From assembly GCA_032821775.1 (NCBI GenBank), contig JAVLRN010000015.1, positions 580,390 through 644,389 of the forward strand: a stretch of DNA of 64,000 bases, in the 5' to 3' direction. A model generated the notes under the pieces. The model had not been told where the DNA came from. It searched no databases and saw nothing but the letters and a program-made list of their open reading frames with translations. This document shows positions 1 through 11,613 of this stretch, in pieces. The position numbers and the translations under genes were made by a program. The DNA comes from Sanguinoderma infundibulare. Its lineage: Eukaryota; Basidiomycota; Agaricomycetes; Polyporales; Polyporaceae. Position 1 is the stretch's first letter; each line of letters begins with the position of its first letter.

Positions 1-182
1 TATATCCATGATTGTCGAGAAACGCCTACATCCGCGCACATAGCGTCAAATTGGAATCGCGGGATCCGCTAACACCGGCGATGAGCTAGGTTCGACTGAG
101 CTGCTGACCTCAAGGTTTGATACTCGTCCGCCGCAGGCCACCCTGTCCCCAAATCGCTTGACAAGGCTTGATAAGTGGCGGC

Positions 183-425
183 TCAGATTCGCTTTGGAAT
201 GGCAGTACCTCCGCGTGCTCGAGATGACCGGGAGATCGATGCGGTGGGCGCGGGGGAAGTAGTTCGACTGGACGATGACATGGAGACCGGTGAAAGAGAT
301 AGAGATAGTGCACAACAGTTCCATTGATCAACAAACGCGGAGCGGAGAAATGCATACACCGCATACAGTCCTAACCAGGCGAAGAGGGCGAGAACGACTC
401 GGAACATCATCAGCACCATGTCCAC
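183..425 (-). pseudogene. short ORF with one membrane segment; possible relic of a MARVEL-type gene
   Basis: An 80-codon frame begins with about 25 strongly hydrophobic residues (MVLMMFRVVLALFAWLGLYA), followed by a serine-rich tail without recognisable features. The FAWLG stretch resembles the fourth membrane helix of the intact MARVEL gene just to the right (FAWLGW there), so this may be the last piece of a tandem copy whose other exons are lost. I see no upstream exons that would complete it. It could also be a chance hydrophobic frame. This is inference only. Confidence 0.25.
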
Positions 426-511
426 AGCTTCCGGAAGGCACCTACGCCTAGATAGGCAAACGTTGAACCTCGACGTCGAGCCCCCCAGGCCGCGTCTCAG
501 TCTCAGTTACA

Positions 512-1369
512 CTATACGGTCACTGGTCGCCCAATCGGTGACGGCGACGCCCACTCGACCATCATGGGCGAGCGGGTGGGACGGACCTTCGACACAGCGG
601 TCAGGATGGCGATGACGATGAGGCCGACGAGGGCTATCCAGCCGAGCCAGGCGAACGCCATCATGGCTGTGAGGACTCGACAAGGCTCGAACTGGTAGCA
701 AAATGACAAGTTTGGCCAGATGCTCTGTTCGTGCAAGTTGTACGATGGTGTCGGCGGAAGGCAAGGTCGCGGACGGAAGATGTAGAATACGGGGTACACC
801 ATGAGTTGGGTGTGCCAACGCGATGATGAACACACGTACCGCTGACACCACGCAGCCGACCAGCCAAAGCAGCCAGAGGACCGATAAGCCGGCGAGCTCG
901 AGGAGGTTCTTCGAGGCAGTCGATGCAATGAAACTCGGGACCCATCCCTTCCTGTTAGTGAGAAGGCATTCGTCACTTGGCGCATCTCGCGACGGTAATG
1001 AAGGAAAGCGCTTACACGAGCGGTATCGACCCGAGTGTGACGAGGGATACGACGAGCAGCTCCGCGACGATGGGATCTGTGGAACGCCATGTTCGCGGAT
1101 AAACATCTCAGTCAGGAGGAGAATGGCAAAGGAAATAGAATAGCGCGACGGACCATAAAAGTCTCGACCTCCATTGAGCGGATCGCCAGACGGGAGATGG
1201 AGAGTGTAGTTGAGGCGTACACATGTGAGGATGAAGAGGAGCCCGGAAAAGACCCACTGCGGCGTTTGGAAGTGGGTGAGCGGCTGAACATTTTACGAGT
1301 ACTTGGAAAAAGGGTGCTCACGAGGATAATATACAAAGGGAGCCTGATGATTGTATAAAGAGGGCCCAT
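512..1369 (-). CDS. four-helix MARVEL-domain membrane protein, 5 exons, 167 aa
   Basis: Five exons on the minus strand join in frame: 1369-1322, 1256-1154, 1076-1016, 951-840 and 691-512, giving 167 residues. Four hydrophobic segments are visible. Helix 1 runs from LYTIIRLPLYIIL into WVFSGLLFILTCVRLNY. Helix 2 is IVAELLVVSLVTLGSIPLV, helix 3 is LLELAGLSVLWLLWLVG, and helix 4 starts at FAWLGWIALVGL. A DPLNGGRDFYDPIVAELL-like loop joins helices 1 and 2 only if the 76-base intron 1153-1077, which holds a ctgac branch site, is removed. This order and the third-helix LWLLWLVG pattern are typical of fungal MARVEL proteins, which are small membrane proteins of eisosomes or transport vesicles. The exact role is unknown. 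No signal peptide is separable from helix 1. Confidence 0.72.
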
Positions 1370-2019
1370 GTCGGCGGTCTACGCGCTGGCCGAAGAATGC
1401 GCACCCAGGACCAGGTCCGGCAAAGGGAAGGTGCGATGGTTGGTGAAGAGCGGGGGAGAGTACTTAGCGGGGTAGAGCTAGCCGGGGCACTCGAAGCGGA
1501 CCACTGATGACAAAAGACAGTCAAGACCGACGAGACCGTCAGGGGGAAGGATATGTTCTGTGGAAAACGGAAGGTGGATTGTTGTCATGACGGTGAGCGG
1601 TTCGAATGGCCACAGAAGGCATGTTCTCCATGCCCGTGTGAGCTGCGCCTGAACGCAGCTCGGGCGCAATTGATGTTAGATACATTAACTGGCAGGAGCA
1701 GTTCCGCTGAGGCAGCACAAGTCCGAATGATTTGGCCACATAAGAAAGGCGACCATTTCCCGGCGAAAGACTATACTGTGTGCGACGCCAACCAGACAAA
1801 TAGAGCGCGGCCGGGAATCACGAAGAAAGCTTCGAGCAGTAAATCGACGATTTCACTTTACAGGATATTCCAAGGCGGCGGGACGAGCGGCTTGGTCGGC
1901 GGACCAGGAGGAGCGGTGCTGGTCGTGGTGAGAAACCAAGGCCTTCCTCGCGCGCTTGGCTCGGGCGCGGGTCTTTGCTCTCTACCCCCACGTCCTCTCT
2001 GCAGGATTCACCGGATACG
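1370..2019. other. intergenic, divergent promoters of the MARVEL and YIH1-like genes
   Basis: These 650 bases lie between two divergently transcribed genes. Reading frames here are short and carry no recognisable motif. A start codon in frame with the YIH1-like gene lies at 1975, but the downstream one at 2020 fits the usual beginning of that protein better. I see no clear TATA box. Confidence 0.4.
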
Positions 2020-3510
2020 ATGACCTCGACGCCAGGCTCCATCGAGGACCTCATCGCCCAGCTCTCCACGGACCCGGATCCCATCCGCGAGTCCATCGCG
2101 TCGGAACTCGGCGGTGCGCGCACTTCCTATCTCTGGCGGCCATTCGCGCAGCGCCCTCATCATCTCTAGCCTGCCTCTCCGTCGCCCGTCGCCCACTCGT
2201 CCCTCGGCATCCATCGTGATCCTGCCAAACAATCTCCAGTGCTCCAGAGTATTTACGGAGATGAAGCAGTCGACATCTGGAAGCCTTCTTCGCGACCGAG
2301 CAGCAAGTCGCCCGAACCCGGCGGTCCCGGTCAGAACTTGAATCCCAACGGCATCGAGCTGGGAACCATACGTTATGAGGTCACCCTCAGGTACGTTTGC
2401 ACATACAATTTGCGCGCGACTCGTCTCGAATATCGACGCCGTGGATACAGCATCGACTCGGACGACCCCTCCCAGCCCTCGCACCTCGTCCTCATCCTCG
2501 TATCTCTCCCGCCCACGTACCCGGCCTCCGCGCCTCCCCAGCTCCAGCTCCTCTCGCGATACATCGGGCCTTACGGCGTGGATGCGTCGTTATTCGGCAC
2601 CGTTCTCAAGACGTACATTTCCCGGGGTGCGGTCGAATGGACGCCCGGCGGTGAATGCGTGTTTGACGGGCTAGAGTGGGTCAAGGAACGTTGTTCGGTG
2701 TGGCTCCGAGAGCGGCTGAGCGAGCAGAAGGTGGGCGAGCTGTTGAGGGAGGACGAGCGGGCGCGAGCGCACGAGGGTGGGCATGGCAGTGAGGATACCC
2801 ACGGGCCAGACGGGAACAACGGGGGCAGCGGTGGCGGGGTAATGGTCCTGGCGATGGTGGACGCGCCGGCGGAGATACCGCCAGGCATAACGATTGTGGA
2901 GGCGGAGCCCATCCAGGACCGTAAGAGCTCGTTTGTCGGGCGCGCGTGTCGAATTACGGATCCGGCCCAGGTACGTTTTAACAGTGGCGATTTGCTTCAT
3001 TCTGTTTTGCTCAAGCGAGACTCTCAGGTCCCGCTCATTCTCGCGCATCTCGTCTCTGACCGCCGAATAGCTCGTGCCGCGCATCCAGTCATCAACGCGT
3101 GGCGTTGTCGGGTAGGCTCCGTCCTCCACCAAGGTGCGTTCCCTAAGTTATCGGCCGTTCTCTGTCAATCTCAGTTCCACAATATCCAGACAACGATGAT
3201 GACGGAGAAACCGCCGCCGGGGGGCGTCTAGCACACCTGTTACAGATTCTGGTGTGTACCTCCGTCGGTCTCTTTTCCCTCGGCTCTCGTGCACTGACAT
3301 CGCGCACGGGCCACACAGGAGGTCGACAACGTGCTGGTAATAGTGACCCGCTACTTCGGCGGCATCCACCTCGGACCAGACAGGTTCAAGCACATCAACC
3401 AAGCAGCGCGTAACGCGCTCGAGCTCGGCGGATTTCTGGACGCGCCCCCCGAAGACGATCGTGGTGGACGAAAGCATGGGAAGCCAGGAAGGAACACGGC
3501 AAAGCGATAA
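2020..3510 (+). CDS. YIH1: RWD plus IMPACT-domain protein (YIH1/IMPACT family), 6 exons, 374 aa
   Basis: Exons 2020-2113, 2240-2390, 2451-2970, 3028-3133, 3190-3251 and 3319-3510 sum to 375 codons including the stop. The N-terminal third is an RWD domain: SELGVLQSIYGDE followed by a PPTYP motif after strand LVLILVSL. The C-terminal third is the IMPACT domain: VPLILAHLVSDRRIARAAHP, a DNDDDGE acidic turn with AAGGRL, then VLVIVTRYFGGIHLG. An acidic and glycine-rich linker separates them. YIH1 binds the Gcn2 activator Gcn1 through the RWD domain and damps Gcn2 signalling in amino-acid starvation (family knowledge). Length is normal to slightly long for fungi. The intron 2971-3027 is 57 bases and keeps the frame if retained; the splice signals and homologous spacing favour its removal. 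Confidence 0.88.
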
Positions 3511-4807
3511 CAGGGTACATAGAGCATGTACGGAAGGTACTTGAAAGATATCCAAAACTAATCAGACGGTGCTATATGTAGAATCAACTACAGTGCGAAC
3601 GATGTGTATGCCGCAAAACTCACAGTTCCTAGAAACTTGGCGGGTGCAATCAGGATCTGTACGATGTTCATCAAGGTAAGGTGCGCACCTTCTCTATGCA
3701 AACCCAACCAAGGCACTATCAGGACAACCAAGGGCAGTGGGCGCGTGTATGAAAGACGTACATAAGACTGGTACATCTGACTTTCCATCCAATCGGGACA
3801 CCCAGGCGGAGCACCAGGAACTGAGCGTGGGTCCGGCGATCGCGATCGCGAGCGCGCTCGGTACCAAAGGACCGGCGCCTGTACGCCAAGTCGACGCGTT
3901 AGGTCGGACTCTCCGCAAGAATCGTTACATCGCGTCTTGCCCAGCATTCCTTCGGTAAGGCGCGCGACAAGGGATGGCGAATGAATATGCGGCAGATGGG
4001 CTGCGATGGGGTTGGCGGAGGAAGGTCAGCGTCCTCGCAGACTTGCTCAACGGCCCGACCATTGCGGTATGAAGCGATCAGCCTGAAGGCGAATTGGACG
4101 AATGTGCTGTCGTCCGACAACTCGAAGACTCCGTCCACGGCGTCAAACATCTGCTTCGCGTGCTATACGATGGGATCGGGTGAGTACGAGTTGGATGCAT
4201 GATACCCCGTCACACCAGTTTGCTCACCTTCATTTACGGCGCCCATTGAGGACGGAAGCATCGAGCCCGTCTGCCAAGCAGAGTATGGCGCACAAGTCCA
4301 AGCTCCACATCCGCAAGGAGGCGTACTCCCCCCTGCGCCACTGCTTCCCCTCCACCCTCGCACAATGGGAGGAGCCTCTCCGCCGAAGACGCGGTCGAAG
4401 CCATCAGCCTGTTCCGTGCCATCGGCGACGACATCACGACCGCGTACACGATCGTCGCGCTGTACCTCTGCTGCAGAGTGGGCTCTCCTGCAGGGCAACC
4501 GCCGTCGCGTGCTCACCCGACTTGACAATGGCGATGTGGAGCGAGGCGTGTTGCTGAGGGAGTTGTTGGTGGAGAGGTCGGCATGGGTGGCGGCGAGGCT
4601 CTTTGATGGGGGGAGGCGAGTACCGACTTTGTGAGCGCAGACGACCGATGCAACGCCAGGATCACGGAAGTGCGCACCGTCATCCTCCATGCAGACGGGG
4701 ACATAGACGATTGTGATATACGCTGTAAATGAGTAAACACACCAGCTCGAGACGGGGACAGAGAGCTCCAGCGAGCTTCTTGTTGATTTTCTAAGCTTAA
4801 CTTGCAA
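3511..4807. other. 1.3 kb without a confident gene; scattered coding-like fragments
   Basis: No gene can be built here with confidence. On the minus strand 4150-4040 reads as a plausible exon (MFDAVDGVFELSDDSTFVQF) between possible splice sites, and another frame at 3690-3590 is hydrophobic. On the plus strand 4385-4480 reads SAEDAVEAISLFRAIGDD followed by a hydrophobic stretch. None can be connected into a continuous protein, and I recognise none of them. The segment may hold a diverged gene or relics. Confidence 0.3.
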
Positions 4808-4878
4808 TCCGATATGGTGTAGTGGCTAACATTATCGCCTCTCACGCGATAGCCCGGGGTTCGATTCCCCGTGTCGGA
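4808..4878 (+). tRNA. tRNA-Glu (anticodon CTC)
   Basis: A 71-base cloverleaf can be folded. The acceptor arms are TCCGATA and TGTCGGA. The anticodon arm ATCGC/GCGAT closes the loop CTCTCAC, giving anticodon CTC. The T arm contains the B-box GGTTCGATTCC, and the D region carries the A-box-like TGGTGTAGTGG. There is no intron. A TTTT run four bases after the gene can act as the Pol III terminator. An identical copy lies on the other strand at 37526-37596. Confidence 0.95.
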
Positions 4879-5138
4879 AGCTTTTGGTTTTCCAACGCGC
4901 CAAGAGTCCCACGATCACCCTCGAAAGTGCTCGTACATCTTAGTCGGTACGTTTTATTCAGTGTCGTCGACCAGCATCCCAACCCCCCTCTCCTCCTGTC
5001 TTTCGAAGAGGACGTATTGCAGTTTTTCCGTCATTCTATACGTGTGTGTTTTCAAATCCATCTTCCGGCGGCGTGACCGTATTACCACGGCGCATTCCCC
5101 AATCAACACAGTCAATCGAACCAACAGCAGACGCGATC

Positions 5139-5606
5139 ATGGTCGATACGGTCGGTCAGTACTACTCCTCCGCCGCTCCAAGCGCGGTCCAGATGGATAC
5201 AGTGACGGGAGCATCGTCATCATCGCGCAAAACGCACGAAACCTACGATGTCGTGCCAGTTTATATCGCCACGATCCCCCTAATCACCTTGTACTATGAA
5301 CTTAGGGAGAAGGCTGACAGTTTGAATGACCCGATCTTGTGTAGTGCCTGCTCATCGTCCTCTACGGCGCCCAGCCCGCATACTTATTACTGCACCCCCC
5401 AATCAAACCAAGGTCTGCTTACCAACTTGCGGTCGCTGGAGATAGATATGCTTCCCGCCATGCGCATGACCGGCATCACCATTGTCTTTCCGACCGGACT
5501 CTATGTCGTTCAATTTGTCGCTGCTCGTCCACGTCGTTCGCGTCGTCCACGTCATACACCTAACGACGTGTTGGCGGTCGTGTGCTGTCGATCCTTGTGC
5601 AGGTGA
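5139..5606 (+). CDS. unrecognised ORF, 155 codons
   Basis: An open frame runs from a start at 5139 (the frame itself opens at 5046) to a stop at 5604-5606. The product begins MVDTVGQYYSSAAPSAVQ and holds two weakly hydrophobic stretches (VYIATIPLITLYY and ITIVFPTGLYVVQFV). The C-terminal end is arginine-rich and looks like read-through of a GC-rich repeat. I do not recognise a family. It may be part of a spliced gene, or chance. It lies between tRNA-Glu and copy A of the duplicated family. Confidence 0.22.
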   Translation: MVDTVGQYYSSAAPSAVQMDTVTGASSSSRKTHETYDVVPVYIATIPLITLYYELREKADSLNDPILCSACSSSSTAPSPHTYYCTPQSNQGLLTNLRSLEIDMLPAMRMTGITIVFPTGLYVVQFVAARPRRSRRPRHTPNDVLAVVCCRSLCR

Positions 5607-5694
5607 GTTGGGCGGCTAGATCGGCCCGCCGTCTCCGTCTCCGACATTCTCGGAGTGACTTGGCGTTCGGGCGTCGCCGCGTCGCCTCGAAACG

Positions 5695-6686
5695 GAACGT
5701 TCCACCACAACCACAACCATGGCTGCCACTGCTCCTGCACCATTGACTCCCGTTCCCTCCCCTCTGTCAACCCCCGCCATCGACGCAGACCCGTCTTTAG
5801 GCGACGATTCAAGTGATGACGAGCTGGAATCGGACGATGAGGCGGAAGAATCCTGCAAGGAGCCGCCGCGCAAGTTTGTGTGGGGTGTGAGTTCTCGATT
5901 ATATCTGTGTTTAGTGTGAACCCAAACCGATAACATGCTTCAGGAGGACGTCGTACGGAAGGTGCTCCCACGACGCTCTCTTCCTACCTTCCTCAATCCC
6001 TCTATCGTCGATGTCGATGACCCCCGCAATCTCCCTCTCTGCTGGTATGGCCTCCCTTTCCATCCCGAATATATCTTCAAATATTGCGAGCGCATCGGGA
6101 TTGCTGTCCGCTGTGTCAGTGACGGCGATTACTTTGGCGGAAAAGCTGGAGAGGTGAACCCGTGCTCGACCTACGGAAACTTCGACATCTGGTTCAAGAA
6201 CCAGACGGGTCTCCAGTTGGATCTCGTGGGGGTGTGGGAATGCTCGTCACTTCTCACCCTGTTCTCGAACCACCAACTTCGTCACATCACCGTCGAGATG
6301 TGGGAACGAGCCTGCGACATTTTCGAAGACATGGAGTACCCACCGTGCTATGAGTTCGAGTGGTATCTCGATGATCGTCAGAAGGTGCGTGGACAATTTG
6401 GTAGTGTTCTCCGATCATATACTGACGATGATCACCAGTACTAGGAGCACCGTCGTCGCGCTATTTCTCTTTACTTCATGCATATGCCGCCGTCGCTGTC
6501 GTTTGTTTTCATTGTACTATCATTCTTGTTCACTATATCTCGTATCTGGACGTCAATCCACACGCTAACCCATCCCGGTCTACTCCAACGTTTGAGAGCT
6601 TGTGGTTGCGTGGTCCACAATTGTTCTGCGCGCATGTCAGCATCTCAGCCAATCTCCAGCGTGATGCTCTTGAACAGCCTTCAATG
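5695..6686 (+). repeat. inverted segmental duplication, left arm
   Basis: About 990 bases match 10229-11214 on the opposite strand at roughly 90 percent or better by eye. The match covers the short 5' leader, both introns, all exons and about 240 bases past the stop codon. Similarity fades just after the sequence ATGCTCTT near 6675 and just before GTTCCACCACAACC near 5695. Because non-coding sequence is equally alike, this is a segmental duplication and not an old gene family split. The arms are 3.5 kb apart and in inverted orientation. Confidence 0.85.
5719..6444 (+). CDS. unrecognised 204-aa protein, copy A of a three-member local family
   Basis: Exons 5719-5886, 5944-6384 and 6439-6444 give 204 residues. 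The first 56 residues are alanine/proline-rich and then strongly acidic (DDSSDDELESDDEAEES), which suggests disorder. The rest looks folded, with repeated aromatic and cysteine positions: LPTFLNP, LCWYGLPF, EYIFKYCERIGIA, FDIWFKNQTGLQLDLV, then EMWERACDIFEDMEYPP and EFEWYLDD. No signal peptide or membrane helix is seen. The last intron separates the final lysine from a terminal Tyr-stop. In copy A that intron is 54 bases and frame-neutral, but copies B and C retain the same splice sites with other lengths, so it is real. I know no function. Copy B is at 10463-11187 and a relic, C, at 15838-16440. Confidence 0.7.
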
Positions 6687-6689
6687 AAC

Positions 6690-7170
6690 CGTATCCCGAT
6701 GCTTGTTGAACAATCGTGCAGATACTGCTTGTACTTGTACGTGCTGTACGCGTACCATTCTACTAATTCAGATGGGCCAAGGCATATGTCTAGGACGACG
6801 CCGTCGATCTGCTCGCAACAGTCGTACTGCAGACATTCTCTGTCATATCCGTGTTCGTTCGTAGCTGCAAACCGAAGCCACGCGTTTGGAGGCGAATCGG
6901 GAGAAACGCTCGCCATCTAACTTTTACTCAGGTCCCCGGACCCAGTCCCCGGTTGACCATGGAGCCCTCGACCGGCCCCGAGTCCCAAAGGTCTCTGGGA
7001 TACTACCGCATCAGAGCATGCACGCAGAACTCGAGCGACGAGCAGGCAATATCGAATCTCCGACATGAAGATTTGCATAAGCTGAGTTCAAATTCCAAAT
7101 GATCCTCTGCAGCGTCGAGTACGGGTACCACCACCCGATGAACAACACCAATAGTTAGCCGTTCGTACAG
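6690..7170. other. intergenic, nothing recognised
   Basis: This stretch lies beyond the end of the duplicated arm. It holds only short overlapping frames without motifs, and no RNA gene or repeat that I can see. Confidence 0.4.
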
Positions 7171-7610
7171 ATGCTCTCTGCCACCGAACTCGACGCCAAG
7201 CACGAATACGAAAGCCTTGCCGCTCAAGCTCTCCTGCAGGGCACGCCCTCCCTCGAGCCCTCCCTCTTCACGAAGCAGCTCGCCCGTCCTCCGATGACCC
7301 CGCTTCCACCAACTCCAATAATGGGGCCATCTACCGCTCGCTCTCCACAGACGACAATGACGACGAGGAGTCCAACGAGTCGTTTCGGTACAGCCTGCAC
7401 ACGAGGGCAAAGGTCGCGCTGGGGCTCCTCGGTGCTAACCTGCTCGTCTGGCTCGTCCTCCTCGCCGTTGTGCTGTGCGTATGCGGGACGAGATGCCGAG
7501 ACCGAAGCACCGACCGTGAAGCCGAAAAAGGGCGTCGAGCACGGCCCCGAGGGGGGCCTGCTGCGGTAGGCGATAGAGCCGAGACGCTTCGTTCTGGGTT
7601 GGCACAGTAG
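7171..7610 (+). CDS. small single-pass membrane protein, uncertain exon structure
   Basis: A frame from 7171 begins MLSATELDAKHEYESLAAQA. Around 7348 it must change to a second frame to read DDNDDEESNESFRY, then a clean membrane helix (VALGLLGANLLVWLVLLAVV, ending CVCG) at about 7416-7482, with a stop at 7608-7610. A GT...CCACAG intron of about 65 bases (roughly 7283-7350) would join the two in frame. The result is an acidic, cytosolic-type N-terminus, one helix and a basic tail rich in arginine. I do not recognise the family. The tail reads plausibly in two frames, so the C-terminus is uncertain. Confidence 0.38.
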
Positions 7611-8638
7611 TACCAGGATAGACGTGCGCGCGGATAGCTTCACGTTCACGGACGCTGCCTGCTAGCCTGGCCCGGTATTCACTCTGTATCCTCTGTTTTC
7701 AACAATCACTTCGCGGTTTAGTATAAGCACATCCTTATCTTTCCCCAACCATACCATTTTTGCCCGACCATGCATAGTGCATACCATCATGAGGTGCGGG
7801 GTAATGTGGGACAATGCGGGGCAGCCCAGGCACTCTGAGAACATCTGAGGTCTCGAGGCTCGGAGGCAATCGCCGCCTCCCGCTACTAGAAACTTTGGCT
7901 TCGGTACGGTCCCACATTTCTAGGCACCTTCATTCGAGGTTGGTCGCTGCAGCGGACTACGTTTTGTGGCCAAGCCGCACAAACGTGGGGTATCGCAGCA
8001 AAGAAGTTCCCCGCATTTGGTCGTTCTTTCGCGCAATCTGGACGGCATTCACACGTCGCAAACAGGGTGGTGCATAAGTGGCCTTGTCTCCGTGCGGGCG
8101 CCGACTATAACATAATTTTAATCCGCGGCTGCCTATCGCCCGTAGGAAATCGTCAGCTCCATGCTGACGGCTGAAGAAGTCTTGGAGGATCCTACCCAAG
8201 GCCGTTCCGAAGTGGCCAAGCCACTCCTCGTGTAAGTCATCGAATAATCCGCTCGCCGCTCGACAGTCCTCTTGACGCTGCATATTGGGCCGGCCAGACA
8301 ACAAGTCGTACTCCCATTCCGACTGCGCACCTCCACGTACTGAATCAACCCTCATGAGACGTTCACTCCGCCTTCCATCACGAGAATACCCGTTCATCCC
8401 TCCTCTCGTCCATATTTTAGACTCTGGTTCCCTCACTACGTCAAACGCCGCCTCACGAGGGCCGTTCACCGTCGCCACTGTGGTCGCCCCAACCCCAACT
8501 ATAGCGAGGACATATCGGTCGGGGCCAGGAGAGCATCAAGGCGGTCGCAATGTACGCACCACTGGACCCACATAAAGACGGGAGCGCCGAGCGCCATGAT
8601 CGTCCGCGTCAGCATCCGCCCACCAAATCATCACCACC
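7611..8638. other. intergenic; upstream region of the GH10 gene
   Basis: About 1 kb without a supported gene. A 173-codon frame on the minus strand (7957-8478) has no motif and a composition expected of chance. Short sequences near 8570 (CATAAAGA) could be a weak TATA-like element for the xylanase, whose start is at 8639. Confidence 0.4.
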
Positions 8639-10079
<1,441 letters not shown>

Positions 10080-10228
10080 GTTCAGTACCAGTGGCCATAC
10101 CAGGAACGACGAGCATCTATGAGATACGCCGGTCGGCATCACTACAAATATAGCTGTCTCAGAAGGACAAAAGAACTACTAACCATGCATGTACGCGCGT
10201 TCTCGACGTGAACACTGAACAGTAATCA

Positions 10229-11214
10229 AGTCGATGAAGGCTGTCTAAGAGCATCACGCTGGAGATTAGCCGAGATGCAGAACAATTGTGGACCACGCGA
10301 CCACAAGCTCGCAACGTTACGTTGGAGTAGACCAGGACGGGTTAGCGTGTGGATTGACGTCCAGATACGAGATACAGTGAACAAGAATAGTACAATGAAA
10401 ACAGACGACAGCGATGACGGGATATGCATAAAGTAAGGACAAATAGCGCGACGACGGTGCTCCTAGTACTGGTGATCATCGTCAGTATATGATCGGAAAG
10501 CGCTGTCAAACTATCACGCACCTTCTGACGACCATCGAGATACCACTCGAACTCATAGCTCGGTGGGTACTCCATGTCTTCGAAAATGTCGCAGGCTCGT
10601 TCCCACATCTCGACGGTGATGTGACGAAGGTCGTGGCTCGAGAACAGGGTGAGAAGTGATGAGCATCCCCACACCTGTACGAGATCCAACTGGAGACCGG
10701 TCTGGTTCTTAAACCAGATGTCGAAGTTTACATACGTCGAGGGCGGGTTCACCTCTCCAGCTTTGCAGCCGAAGTAATCGCCGTCACTAGCACAGTGGAT
10801 GGCAATCCCGATGCGCTCGCAATATTTGAAGATATATTCGGGGTCGAAAGGGAGGCCGTACCAGCAGAGAGGGAGTTTGCGGGGGTCATCGACATCGACG
10901 ATAGAGGGATTGAGGAAGGTAGGAAGAGAGCGTCGTGGGAGCACCTTCCGTACGACGTCCTCCTGAAGCATGTTATCAGTTTGGGTTCACACTAAACACA
11001 GATATAATCGAGAACTCACACCCCACACAAACTTGCGCGGCGGCTCCTTGCAGGGTTCTTCCGCCTCATCGTCCGATTCCAGTTCGTCATCACTCGAATC
11101 GTCGCTTAAAGATGGGTCTGGGTCGATGGTGGGGGTTGACAGGGGAGAGGGAACGGGAGTCAATGGTGCAGGAGCAGTGGCAGCCATCGCAGTCGTGGTT
11201 GTGATCGAACGTTG
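10229..11214 (-). repeat. inverted segmental duplication, right arm
   Basis: This is the reverse-strand partner of 5695-6686. Differences are mostly single substitutions and a few short indels, for example an ACGTTG insertion relative to the left arm near 10312-10320 and changed bases in the second intron. The arm includes copy B and its 3' flank. Confidence 0.85.
10463..11187 (-). CDS. unrecognised 204-aa protein, copy B
   Basis: Exons 11187-11020, 10962-10522 and 10468-10463 give 204 residues, the same lengths as copy A for every exon. The acidic N-terminal tract and the aromatic/cysteine landmarks are conserved (LCWYGLPF, FDIWFKNQ, EMWERACDIFEDMEYPP), with replacements such as NPPSTYVN for the NPCSTYGN of copy A. 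The reading frame is intact. Its third intron differs in length from copy A and breaks the frame if kept, which shows that the Tyr-stop exon is genuine. It is divergently oriented to the nuclease-like gene starting at 11614, and the two share about 430 bases of upstream sequence, so joint regulation is possible. Function is unknown. Confidence 0.7.
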
Positions 11215-11613
11215 GAGGGAGACGCTGGGGCGCGCAAGACGCTTAAGAAGGCTTCACATTCGCACCGTCACATGATAAAGACAGATAAGCGCTCAGAACA
11301 AAGGAACCACCACCAATCGATCTTGGCTTGGCCTCATGCACACGGCCGTCCAGGCGTGCCCTGAGGGACAATAGGATCAGCGTAAACGGCGTGGGAAGCT
11401 CTCTGAAAAGATAAGGGCATCTCACCGGGTCAATCTCGAATTTGCTCTTGAACTTCATCAACCACATCTCATCCCCCAGTGCTCGGCCGCGTCCTCAGCT
11501 ACTCTCCTCATCCAACCTACGTGTTCATTGGTGAGTTTCTATGCATATATACCTACGTGAACTAACACGGAATATTGCAAGTTTTCGCTCAGTCGCCGAC
11601 TCCAATCCGAGTC
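11188..11613. promoter_or_regulatory. shared divergent promoter region of copy B and the nuclease-like gene
   Basis: The 426 bases hold the 5' ends of two genes transcribed away from each other. No supported gene lies within it. CATATATACC near 11542-11551 is the most TATA-like sequence and sits about 70 bases before the start of the right-hand gene. No operator-like repeats are obvious. Confidence 0.4.

Noticed and set aside
1553..2023. 156-codon plus-strand ORF before the YIH1-like gene
   Set aside because: Overlaps the promoter and start of that gene in another frame and has no motif.
4163..4807. 214-codon minus-strand ORF left of tRNA-Glu
   Set aside because: Texture is inconsistent and no family is recognised; only short parts look coding, in different frames.
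7957..8478. 173-codon minus-strand ORF upstream of the xylanase
   Set aside because: No recognisable motif and no plausible splice partners.
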